Source: Mucilaginibacter sp. Bleaf8 (lineage in GTDB: Bacteria; Bacteroidota; Bacteroidia; Sphingobacteriales; Sphingobacteriaceae). Taken from it: a stretch of DNA of 64,000 nt. Shown here piece after piece: positions 36,051-44,500 of the stretch. The translations under genes were made by a program, and so were the position numbers. Every line of letters begins with the position of its first letter. The stretch's first letter is position 1. The notes beneath the pieces were generated by a model that did no database searches, was not told the origin of the DNA, and saw only the letters and a program-made list of their open reading frames with translations. The DNA is taken from the NCBI RefSeq assembly GCF_018390515.1, contig NZ_JAHBBK010000001.1, positions 1-64,000 on the forward strand, given 5' to 3'.

Positions 36051-37438
36051 TTACTAAAACACCGTTGCGCACTTTAATTACCGGATTAGCCTTAATTGGC
36101 GCATTTGCAGGCCGCAGCCACGCCCAGCAAAAGCAACAGGGCTGGACGGATTTATTTGATGGCAAAACACTTACCGGCTGGAAAAAGCTTGCCGGCGATG
36201 CTACCTATCAGGTTGAGAATGGTGTTATAGTAGGCACAACCGTTATGAACTCGGGTAACACCTTCCTGGCAACCGAAAAGGAGTACGGCGATTTTGTACT
36301 GGAGCTGGATGCCAAGATAGAAAGTACCGTAAGTAACTCCGGTGTGCAAACCCGCAGCCATTACAATCCTGACGGGCATAACGGCAAAGGCTTGGTTTAC
36401 GGCCGGCAATTGGAGATTGACCCATCTGACCGTAATTGGAGCGGGGCTATTTATGATGAGGGGCGACGCGACTGGCTTTATACCGGAGCGCTAAATCCGA
36501 AGGCGCAAGGTGCATTCAAAGTAGGTGAGTACAACCACCTGCGGATAGAATGTATAGGCAATGAAACGAAAACCTGGATCAATAATATCCCGGTGGCCTA
36601 TGTGGTAGATACCGTTGACCAGAAGGGTTTTATTGCTTTACAAGTGCATGGTATTAGTAAACAGGAGCAAGCCGGTAAAAAGGTGTACTTTAAAAATATC
36701 CATATCAAAACCAGCGGACTTAAGCCAATGCCTTTCCCGGCTGGTATTTTTGTAGTAAACACGGTTCCGAATTATTTAAGTCCTTATGAAGAAAGCACCG
36801 GTTGGAATTTGCTGTTTGATGGTAAAACTACGAACGGTTGGAAAGGTGCTTACAAACCTGCTTTCCCCGAAAGTGGTTGGAAGGTAGAGCAAGGGCAGTT
36901 AACGGTACTATCTTCGGAGGGTAAAGAATCGGCCAATGGTGGCGATATTGTAACTAAGCAGGAATATGGCGCGTTTGACCTGTCTTTTGAGTTCAAATTA
37001 ACGCCCGGCGCTAATAGCGGCGTTAAATATTTTGTAACGCTAACCGAAAATAACACGGGTTCGGCCATTGGCTTGGAATACCAGGTACTTGATGATAAGC
37101 TGCACCCCGATGCCAAGCTGGGCCGCGATGGCAACCGCACACTGGCTTCACTGTATGATCTGATAAAAGCCAATAAACCCGAGCGCTTTATACGCCCAAT
37201 TGGTGAGTGGAACCGGGGGCGGGTAGTAGTTTATCCCGACAACCGCGTAGAGCATTACCTGAACGGTGTAAAAGTGGTGGAGTATACCCGTGGTTCTAAA
37301 GCGTTTAGGGATTTAGTTGCTATCAGCAAATACAAAGACTGGAAAAATTTTGGCGAAGCGCCCAAAGGTCACATTCTCTTACAGGATCATGGGAACCAGG
37401 TCAGCTTCCGGAGCATCAAGTTAAAAGAATTGAAATAG
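36047..37438 (+). CDS. Exported protein with two tandem DUF1080 domains
   Basis: A 463-residue protein with a signal peptide (ends GRSHAQ). Domain 1 about 30-225 (GWTDLFDGKTLTGWKKLAG, SNSGVQTRSHYNP, KGFIALQVHGI); domain 2 about 248-463 (GWNLLFDGKTTNGWKGAYK, NSGVKYFVTLTE, GHILLQDHGNQVSFRSIKL). Both keep the family core. DUF1080 enzymes cleave 3-keto-glycosides, so the two domains may handle different linkages or anomers, or one may bind only. It is translationally coupled to the upstream oxidoreductase gene and 4 bases ahead of apbE. Confidence 0.92.
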   Translation: MITKTPLRTLITGLALIGAFAGRSHAQQKQQGWTDLFDGKTLTGWKKLAGDATYQVENGVIVGTTVMNSGNTFLATEKEYGDFVLELDAKIESTVSNSGVQTRSHYNPDGHNGKGLVYGRQLEIDPSDRNWSGAIYDEGRRDWLYTGALNPKAQGAFKVGEYNHLRIECIGNETKTWINNIPVAYVVDTVDQKGFIALQVHGISKQEQAGKKVYFKNIHIKTSGLKPMPFPAGIFVVNTVPNYLSPYEESTGWNLLFDGKTTNGWKGAYKPAFPESGWKVEQGQLTVLSSEGKESANGGDIVTKQEYGAFDLSFEFKLTPGANSGVKYFVTLTENNTGSAIGLEYQVLDDKLHPDAKLGRDGNRTLASLYDLIKANKPERFIRPIGEWNRGRVVVYPDNRVEHYLNGVKVVEYTRGSKAFRDLVAISKYKDWKNFGEAPKGHILLQDHGNQVSFRSIKLKELK

Positions 37439-37442
37439 ATAC

Positions 37443-38456
37443 ATGAGATGCCTCATCCTAATTGTTGGCTGTCTGCTGTTTCTAGGGCTTAGGCCTGCGC
37501 CACCTTTACGGGCTTACCACATCAGTGGTTTTGCGCAGGGTACTACCTATCATATTACTTACTATGCAGCAGATAGCATGATCAAACAGGATGAGATTGA
37601 TCGTGTTTTGACGCATATAGATAGTTCTCTTTCTATCTACCAACCTTATTCGTTAATCAGCCGGTTCAACCAGTCGGAAGGTGGTATTGTTATAGATACA
37701 CTCTTAAGATCAGTTGTTTCTAAATCCATAGAGGTTTATCAAAAAACAAGTGGCGCTTTTGATATTACTGTACTACCGCTGGTAAACGCCTGGGGGGTTG
37801 GGATAAAGAAATTAAACAGCCAACCCGACTCGGCAACCATAAAAGCTATTTTGCCTTGTGTAGGAACGTCGCTTATTGCCTTATCAGACAGCCGGCTTAT
37901 CAAGAAAAAGCCATGTGTGCGTATTGATGTAAACGGAATAGCGCAAGGTTATTCCGTTGATGTGCTGAGTAGCTATTTAGATGGAAGAAAAGTTAGTAAC
38001 TATCTTGTGGAAATAGGTGGCGAACTGCGTGTAAAAGGTAATAATCCGCTAACTGGAAAATCCATGCGTATCGGTATTGAAGCACCCCAGCAATCCGAGT
38101 TTACTGATGGATCATTTCAGCGGATTATGCACCTTAGCCGGGGTGCGGTTACCACGTCAGGCAGTTATCGCAAATTCTACCAGTCGGGTGGCAAAACTAT
38201 ATCCCATCTCATTAATCCAAAAACTGGCTATACTGCTGATAATGATTTGATAAGTGTAACCGTATATGCGCAAAACGCCATTACGGCCGATGCCTATGAC
38301 AATGCTTTGATGCTGATGGGACTAACCAAAGCGAAAGCTTTTGCAGAGGCAAGTCATGAAATCGAAGCCTTTTTCATCTATAGAAAGCCGGACGGTACCG
38401 TTGCCGATACCGCCACAACGGGATTTTACCGGTTGCTTGAGCAACCGAAAACTTAA
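37443..38456 (+). CDS. apbE: Exported ApbE-family FAD:protein FMN transferase
   Basis: A 337-residue protein with a Sec signal (MRCLILIVGCLLFLG). Family motifs are complete: GFAQGTTYHITYYA at the start, GTSLIALSDSR and RIDVNGIAQGYSVD, VEIGGELRVKG, GAVTTSGSYRKF, HLINPKTGY and the metal-binding DAYDNALMLMG. ApbE transfers FMN from FAD to a threonine in DxxSGAT-type sites of extracytoplasmic redox proteins. In this operon the only fitting site seen is VDGVTGAT in the oxidoreductase two genes upstream. Being last in the operon, it is probably co-expressed with the oxidoreductases. Confidence 0.93.
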   Translation: MRCLILIVGCLLFLGLRPAPPLRAYHISGFAQGTTYHITYYAADSMIKQDEIDRVLTHIDSSLSIYQPYSLISRFNQSEGGIVIDTLLRSVVSKSIEVYQKTSGAFDITVLPLVNAWGVGIKKLNSQPDSATIKAILPCVGTSLIALSDSRLIKKKPCVRIDVNGIAQGYSVDVLSSYLDGRKVSNYLVEIGGELRVKGNNPLTGKSMRIGIEAPQQSEFTDGSFQRIMHLSRGAVTTSGSYRKFYQSGGKTISHLINPKTGYTADNDLISVTVYAQNAITADAYDNALMLMGLTKAKAFAEASHEIEAFFIYRKPDGTVADTATTGFYRLLEQPKT

Positions 38457-38503
38457 GATCAGGAATGGCAAAACTATAAACATCTATCAAAATCTGCATC
38501 CGT

Positions 38504-38743
38504 ATGAAAACACGTTTAAGAATTAATGCTAAAAAATGGCATTGCGCATGGGGCTTAATCCTTTATTTGTTAAGCGCAGGCCAGGTGTTTGGGCAAAAAG
38601 CAATGAGTATGGGTAAGAAATAGCTTAACTATACCTTACCCGCAGGTAAATCAGTGACCTTCAAACATAGATTATCTATCGTTTCCGGCACAATTTCGAG
38701 CGACCAGATCAATCAGCAATACAAGCTTTTTTGTGCAAAATAA
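38504..38743 (+). pseudogene. Internally deleted DUF6807 (PmoA-like) gene remnant
   Basis: One frame of 80 codons with a single internal stop (TAG at 38621-38623). The first half is an intact signal peptide (LILYLLSAGQVFGQK). The second half, YTLPAGKSVTFKHRLSIVSG and DQINQQYKLFCAK, reads like the last strands of DUF6807 (PmoA-type) proteins. The roughly 300-residue body is missing. DUF6807 genes often accompany Gfo/Idh/MocA and DUF1080 genes, so this is probably the former last gene of the operon. The first part alone could be made as a 39-residue peptide. Confidence 0.6.
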
Positions 38744-38812
38744 ACCACTTAAAATAACAAAAGCCAACACCAGTTTTATACGCATGCTGGCTCTTGTTGT
38801 GCCTGCTGTTAA

Positions 38813-39073
38813 TTAGGATTGATGCAGACTTTCTATCTTTTGGGCGATAGCCTGTAATAAGCCTACCTCCAGGTTGTTTTCTTTACTGGCTACCTGTTCC
38901 GGACTTACTAACGCCCGGTAGTTTCCTTCTTCATCAGGTTCAAACTGTACTGGTATGCCGTCCAAATCTACCTCTATCCGGTGTATATAACCATACTGCC
39001 GAAGCTGCGCATCGTATTTCAATAATTCGCCTTTATAAGTTAGCTCTAATAAAAAACGTTCGTCCATATCCAT
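38813..39073 (-). CDS. Small conserved-looking hypothetical protein
   Basis: An 86-residue acidic soluble protein without signal peptide. The ATG at 39073 (MDMDERFLLELTYKGELLKY) is preferred to the one at 39130, whose added residues are basic and unlike the rest. The pattern 'RFLLELTYKGE...Y.AQLRQYGYIHRIEVDLDGIPVQFEPDEEGNYRAL' suggests a small alpha/beta domain. I recognise no family. The coding bias and regular amphipathic pattern support a real gene. Confidence 0.65.
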   Translation of the reverse strand: MDMDERFLLELTYKGELLKYDAQLRQYGYIHRIEVDLDGIPVQFEPDEEGNYRALVSPEQVASKENNLEVGLLQAIAQKIESLHQS

Positions 39074-39319
39074 ACAAAGATACGCCTTCCAGATTTTGTT
39101 TGGTCGCTTTATCCTTCTGTTTAAAATCACTTTATAAAGTGTTAGCTACAGCTTTTCGTCTTCGCAACCCCTTGTAAGCATAAATTCTCATGGTCGCCTC
39201 ATTAAATGAGGTTTGTTTTGCTGTATATAGCACTTGATAAAAGACATTATTAACATAATCTATACACCATTAAAAATATCGATTTTTTTAAAACGATATC
39301 CTTGGTGCATATTTGTAAC

Positions 39320-39395
39320 GCAGACACTCTGTCTGCAATTGTGATAAGGTTTAGGTTGAAAGCCTCCAAGCTGCAAGAGCGAGGAGGCTTTTTTA
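39320..39395 (+). ncRNA. Possible small RNA
   Basis: GCAGAC (39320-39325) pairs with GTCTGC (39331-39336), a short stem. Some 24 bases on, AAGCCTCC (39360-39367) pairs with GGAGGCTT (39383-39390), followed by TTTTA, an intrinsic terminator. No reading frame ends here that the terminator could serve. CATATTTG just upstream (39309-39316) is close to the Bacteroidota -7 box TAnnTTTG. Evidence is structural only. Confidence 0.35.
39360..39395 (+). terminator. Rho-independent terminator with no upstream gene on its strand
   Basis: An 8-bp stem AAGCCTCC/GGAGGCTT, 15-base loop, then TTTTA. The nearest plus-strand coding remnant ends more than 600 bases upstream, so it probably ends a small RNA. Confidence 0.6.
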
Positions 39396-39605
39396 TTTAC
39401 AATGTCCTATCCAAACATCTATTTATTCCTTGTTTTAAATTAATATTTTGGCAATATGAATTTAATTCTCATTTTGTATAGGAAAACTTTCAATTATTAG
39501 TATTTTGTTCTGTTTTTAAATACGTCCTTAAATTGGCTGCTCATCCGGGCAGCATACTAACAGAGCCAGATTGTTGCGTGAATCATTAAAGATAGTTGCT
39601 ATTAA

Positions 39606-40175
39606 ATGCTTAATTTTAACTTAACCCGGCCGCAAGAACTTGAGTTCAAGTCTATCTTTGAGCGCTATAAGCGCCAAATTTATACCCAGGTATATACTAT
39701 AGTTAAGTCGCAGTACGCAGCTGAAGAAATAACGCAGGAAATTTTTATTAAGTTATGGCTGAGTCAGGATGCCTTGCAGCAGGTTAAAAATTTAGATGGA
39801 TATATTTACACCATCGTACGCAACTACTCCTTAAACTATCTTCGAAAAATTGCAAGCAATGCCAGGCTGGTAAATGAGTTGCAACGCGTGGCTGTTACCG
39901 GCTTCAATAACACCGAACAGGAAATGCAGGTTACGGAGTGCAGGCAACTTATATCTAAGGCTGTAAATCAGCTTTCACCGCAACGCCAATTGGTTTACCG
40001 TCTCAGTAAAGAAGATGGTTTAAATTATGACGAGATAGCTGCGCAATTAAACCTTTCCAAACACACTGTCAAAAATCATCTCATGGCAGCTTTAAGTTTT
40101 ATCAATTCCTATCTTACAAGAAACGGCGTAAATCCAACCCTGGTAGTTGTGTTCACTCTTTGTAATTTGTTTTAA
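39606..40175 (+). CDS. ECF-type RNA polymerase sigma factor (Bacteroidota SusC-linked)
   Basis: A 189-residue sigma-70 family protein. Region 2 is at about 15-80 (FERYKRQIYTQVYTIVKSQY, EEITQEIFIKLW, YIYTIVRNYSLNYLRK). Region 4 is at about 125-180 (SPQRQLVYRLSKEDGLNYDE, IAAQLNLSKHTVKNHLMAAL). It belongs to the FecI-like sigma factors of Bacteroidota that work with a FecR anti-sigma and a SusC carrying an STN domain. The anti-sigma gene follows after 281 AT-rich bases and such a SusC is next, so it should turn on the 41.6-51.9 kb operon when the ligand is bound. Confidence 0.94.
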   Translation: MLNFNLTRPQELEFKSIFERYKRQIYTQVYTIVKSQYAAEEITQEIFIKLWLSQDALQQVKNLDGYIYTIVRNYSLNYLRKIASNARLVNELQRVAVTGFNNTEQEMQVTECRQLISKAVNQLSPQRQLVYRLSKEDGLNYDEIAAQLNLSKHTVKNHLMAALSFINSYLTRNGVNPTLVVVFTLCNLF

Positions 40176-40456
40176 CCTTAATTATATAGTTGATATACTG
40201 GTTTTTCTTAAATTATGGTTGAAGTTTTTATTTTCAGACCGTTTTTGATGGGTATATATCAATAATTCATTGAAAATATTGATTAAATAACATTAAATAG
40301 ATTGTGTTATTGTTATTTATTCATTATTAGTGCCTTATTTTATTGTTAGAATCACTAAATTCCGCATTATTTAAATTTGATGTGAAAAAAAAGTCCACTT
40401 TTGATTAGTCTGTTAGAGGTTTTGTTGTGTCTTTAGTTATAGAATCAGTAAGATAG

Positions 40457-41422
40457 ATGGAAAAATATCAGCGTCAGTCCGAGCTCTTAGATAAATATAT
40501 GGCTAATTCGTGTACCAAAGCCGAGTTCGATGAGCTTTTGGAGATGCTGAAACAAGCCGACAGCTTTGATGCATTCGACGCCTCTATGCGTAAAAGTTGG
40601 GAAGAGGCAAGGCAAACTCCTTTGTTACATACAGTAAACTGGAATGGCATATACCGTACAGCAATTGGTAACCGATGGTTAGGTAGGCATTCTAAATTTA
40701 TAAAATATGCAGCTTGCATAGTAGCGATTTTGATGATTGGCAGTGTTATACTTTACAAAAAGCAACCTGTCCCAACAGTATATGTAACGCATCGCGTACC
40801 AGCTGCCCAAACAAAGGTACTTGTTTTGCAGGATGGCACCCGGATTACCTTGAATGCTAATAGCGAATTGCGCTACCCTGAAAAGTTTACAAGCAATAGC
40901 CGCGAGGTATATTTAAAGGGCGAAGCTTATTTTCAGGTAGTGCATAATGATAATAAACCATTTATTGTACGCGCCGGCAAGTTAAAAACGCATGTACTGG
41001 GCACTTCTTTCACGGTAGCCGCTTATTCACCGCAAAAGCCCATGGTAATAACCGTACTTACAGGTAAAGTAGCCGTGAAGGATGAATCGTCAAAAGCCGT
41101 GGCCGTACTAACCCGCGGCCAATCTGCCACCAGTCGACCGGGGCAAAATAAACTCGCACTCGGCATGATGGCCGACCCACAGGATGCTATTGCCTGGACT
41201 GAAGATAAGCTGATATTTGAAAATGCCAGTTTAGAAGAAGTTGCTACAGCACTTCACAATAAGTATGGCGTGGAGGTGAAGGTTGCCGACGAGAAGTTGG
41301 CGCAGCAGCACATTACCGCAATTTTTCAGCACCAGCATTTAAACAATATTTTGAATGTATTGGCTAAGCTTACGCATTCAAAATACATGCAAAAAGAGCA
41401 TGCCTACCTGTTATATAAGTAA
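40457..41422 (+). CDS. FecR-family anti-sigma factor
   Basis: A 321-residue single-pass membrane protein. A cytoplasmic N-terminal anti-sigma region (about 1-75), a transmembrane helix (about 82-100, YAACIVAILMIGSVILY), the periplasmic FecR domain (about 112-215, VLVLQDGTRITLNANSELRY, VYLKGEAYFQV, VLGTSFTV) and a C-terminal DUF4974 domain (about 250-320, LIFENASLEEVATALHNKYG) are all present. It holds the sigma factor until the STN domain of the liganded SusC signals. The gene ends 169 bases before susC. Confidence 0.94.
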   Translation: MEKYQRQSELLDKYMANSCTKAEFDELLEMLKQADSFDAFDASMRKSWEEARQTPLLHTVNWNGIYRTAIGNRWLGRHSKFIKYAACIVAILMIGSVILYKKQPVPTVYVTHRVPAAQTKVLVLQDGTRITLNANSELRYPEKFTSNSREVYLKGEAYFQVVHNDNKPFIVRAGKLKTHVLGTSFTVAAYSPQKPMVITVLTGKVAVKDESSKAVAVLTRGQSATSRPGQNKLALGMMADPQDAIAWTEDKLIFENASLEEVATALHNKYGVEVKVADEKLAQQHITAIFQHQHLNNILNVLAKLTHSKYMQKEHAYLLYK

Positions 41423-41473
41423 TTAACTAATGTGTAAACTTAACCCGTACTGCCTATAGATATAAAAGGATAC

Positions 41474-41578
41474 AAAAAAAAGGTTGAATGTGGTTCCAGC
41501 ACACTCAACCCTGTAATCCGGGCCAGGCCCGGCTGAATTCATAGTACATCCCGTAAAGGGCATTTCATCACTATAAAT
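41474..41578 (-). ncRNA. Predicted cis-antisense small RNA between fecR and susC
   Basis: On the minus strand a hairpin (GGTTGA 41482-41487 with TCAACC 41505-41510, extended inside by TGTG/CACA) is followed by eight T's (41481-41474), a classic intrinsic terminator. No minus-strand protein gene lies upstream of it. A perfect -7 box TATCTTTG stands on the minus strand at 41592-41585, which would give a transcript of about 105 bases covering the leader of the susC mRNA. A second perfect stem, CCGGGCC/GGCCCGG (41518-41524, 41526-41532), lies within it. No good -33 box was found. Cis-antisense RNAs at this position are known repressors in Bacteroides sigma/anti-sigma PULs (DonS type). Confidence 0.55.
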
Positions 41579-41591
41579 TTTGACCAAAGAT

Positions 41592-44500
41592 ATGACAAAA
41601 AAATCATTGTCCTGTCGCTTAATGCGCAAAGCTTTAGGCCGGACAGTTATTATTAGCCTTATTTTTTCTTTACTCTACGCTCAGGTTTTTGCAAAAGGGA
41701 ACTCCATTCAGGATCTAAACCCCAAGATTTCGTTACGTGTGGTCAATATGCCTGTCAAAAACGTACTTAAGCAAATCAATAAAGCAACCAAAATAAGTTT
41801 TGTTTTCAGTAACGCAATTGTTACCAACCAGGCGGTAAGCATTGATGTGAAAAACGAAGAATTGAACGCCGTATTAAAAAAGATTTTTGAACCGCTGGGC
41901 ATGGCTTTCTCCATATCGGGTAACGTTATACTGATAGATAAAAAGCCGGTTGCCACACCCGAGGCCGCTGCAAATAAAGTTGTACAAATAGCAATTAGTG
42001 GTAAAGTTACCGATAACGCCGGTGCGCCGCTGCCCGGTGTAAATGTTAAGGTAAAAGGTACTACAGGTGGTACCAGTACCAACATAGATGGTAAATACAC
42101 CATAGCTGCACCAGATGATAATGCCGTATTGGTGTTTTCTTTTATGGGTTTTGTGCCCCAAGAGGTGCCTGTGGCAAACCGCAGTGTAATAGATGTAAAG
42201 CTGCAGGAGGCATCAAAAGATTTGAACGAGGTGGTGGTTACCGCTTTAGGTATATCACGCCAAAGAAAAGCATTAGCCTATTCCGTTACGGAGGTTAAAG
42301 GCGATGAGTTTACCCAGGCACGTGAAAACAACGTGGCTAATGCACTAACTGGTAAAGTTGCAGGTGTAAATGCCACCGGCTTATCCACCGGTCCGGGCGG
42401 GTCAAGCCGTGTCATCATTCGTGGTAACGGATCATTTGGGGGTAACAACCAGCCGCTTTATGTGGTAAACGGTATGCCTATTGATAACAGCGTACCTGGC
42501 GGTAGTGCTACTACCAACGGCGGTGCGGGCAACGTTGACCGCGGCGATGGTATTGCCGGCATCAACCCCGACGACATAGAATCAATCAGCGTGCTTAAAG
42601 GTGGTACAGCAGCGGCGCTCTATGGCGCCCGGGCAGGCAATGGTGTAATCCTAATAACTACAAAAAAAGGCCGTGCACAAAAAGGAATAGGTGTTGAGTA
42701 TAACGGTACTTATACTATGGAAAGCCCTGCCGTATTTCCTGACTGGCAATATGAGTATGGTCAGGGTGATGGCGGTGTAAAACCTACCACACAGGCTGCG
42801 GCTATTCAAACAGGTCGCCGGTCGTTCGGTGCTAAAATTGACGGTTCCACTTATATCGGTGCAGATGGCTTGCAGCATCCTTACACCGCACAAAAAGATA
42901 ACATCAAAAACTTCTACCGTACGGGCTCTACCTTTACCAATACGGTGGCTGCAACAGGTGGTAACGAGGCCGTTACTTATCGTTTTTCGGTAGCTGATCT
43001 AAACAGCCAAAGCATTTTGCCAAACAGTAACTACAACCGCAAAACGGCTAACCTGAATGTAAGCGGTAAATTAGGTAGCAAAGTTACTTTTGAAGCGTTA
43101 GCCCAGTATAATATTGAACGTGCTAAAAACCGCCCTACCGCAGGCGATGCGTCCGGCAACCCCAATTGGAGCCCTTATATGATAGCCAATACGGCAGATG
43201 TGAGATGGCTGAATCCGGGGCATGATGCGAACGGAAATGAAACACCGTGGAACGATGCCTCTATTGCTACCAACGCATATTTTGTAGTAAATAAGCTTCA
43301 GCAAAATGATACCAAGAACCGGTTTATTGGTCAGGCTGGTGTTACTTATGAGTTCATAAAAAACCTTTCGGTAAAAGCGGTAGTAAGCCGTGATTTTTAC
43401 TACTACAATTACAAATACATCGTTCCGACTGGTACGCTGTATTTTCTGAACGGACAGTATACTGAACTGAAAGTTGATGCATCAGAAACCAATGGTTTGC
43501 TAACACTGAACTATAATGGTAAAATAAGCAAAGACCTGGCTTTAACAGCATTTGTGGGTGGCAATCAGCAGCGCTCGGTTTATAATGAAACCAATATAAC
43601 CGGTAGCAATTTCATTATTCCGTACTTCTACAGCTCCACCAACTTGTCTACCGTTTCCAATACGCCGACTAATAATAGAACGGCCATTAACTCGCTGATG
43701 GGATCTGCAGATTTAAGCTTTAAAAACTATGCTTACCTGACTGTTACCGGCCGGCAAGACTGGTTTTCGACCTTGAGCCCGCAAAGTAACAGCATTTTTT
43801 ACCCGTCTGTAGGTGGTAGTTTCGTGTTATCCGAAGCATTTAAAATGCCTGCTGCAGTAAGTTATGCCAAGGTAAGGGCCTCATGGGCACAGGTGGGCGG
43901 CGGTGCACCTACACCTTATCAAATAAATCAGGCTTTCACTATGCAGCCAAGTTCAGGGCAGCCGTTACAGAATGTATCAAGCACAACGATCACCAACAAT
44001 AACCTGCGGCCATATACCTCTACCACTACCGAGGCGGGTATCGAGGCCCGTTTCCTGAAAAGCCGTTTAGGTTTTGATATCACAGTATACAACCGTAAAA
44101 CCACTAAAGATATCGTACTCACAGCAATTTCGGGCACCACCGGTTATAACAATGTGATCCTGAACGTGGGTGAACTGAACAATAAAGGTATTGAGGCCCT
44201 GATTAACGGTACACCCATTAAGGGCAGCAAGTTTAGCTGGAATGCGAGCTACAACGTAGCCTACAATAAGAATGAAGTAGTTAAACTGTCTGAGGGTATC
44301 AATCAATTACAAGGTGCGTCAACTGTAAACGGTTGGGCATACATTAACAATATTGTTGGCCAGCCCTATGGTACCATTGTAGGCACACGTATGCAGCGCG
44401 ATGGTAACGGCAATGTAGTCTATAACCGTACTACAGGCCTGCCGGTAGCCACAGGCTTGCAGATGTTAGGCAACGGCGTTGCGCCGCTAACCATGGGTTT

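Larger units (their letters stand above)
39074..39605. other. Intergenic region between hypothetical gene and ECF sigma gene
   Basis: About 530 AT-rich bases. It holds a possible small-RNA transcript ending in a terminator (39320-39395, listed separately) and presumably the sigma-factor promoter. Nothing else was recognised. Confidence 0.5.

Noticed and set aside
41423..41629. Minus-strand peptide across the fecR-susC gap
   Set aside because: The interval is better explained by a terminator hairpin and a -7 box on that strand; the peptide crosses the hairpin and has no signal or domain.
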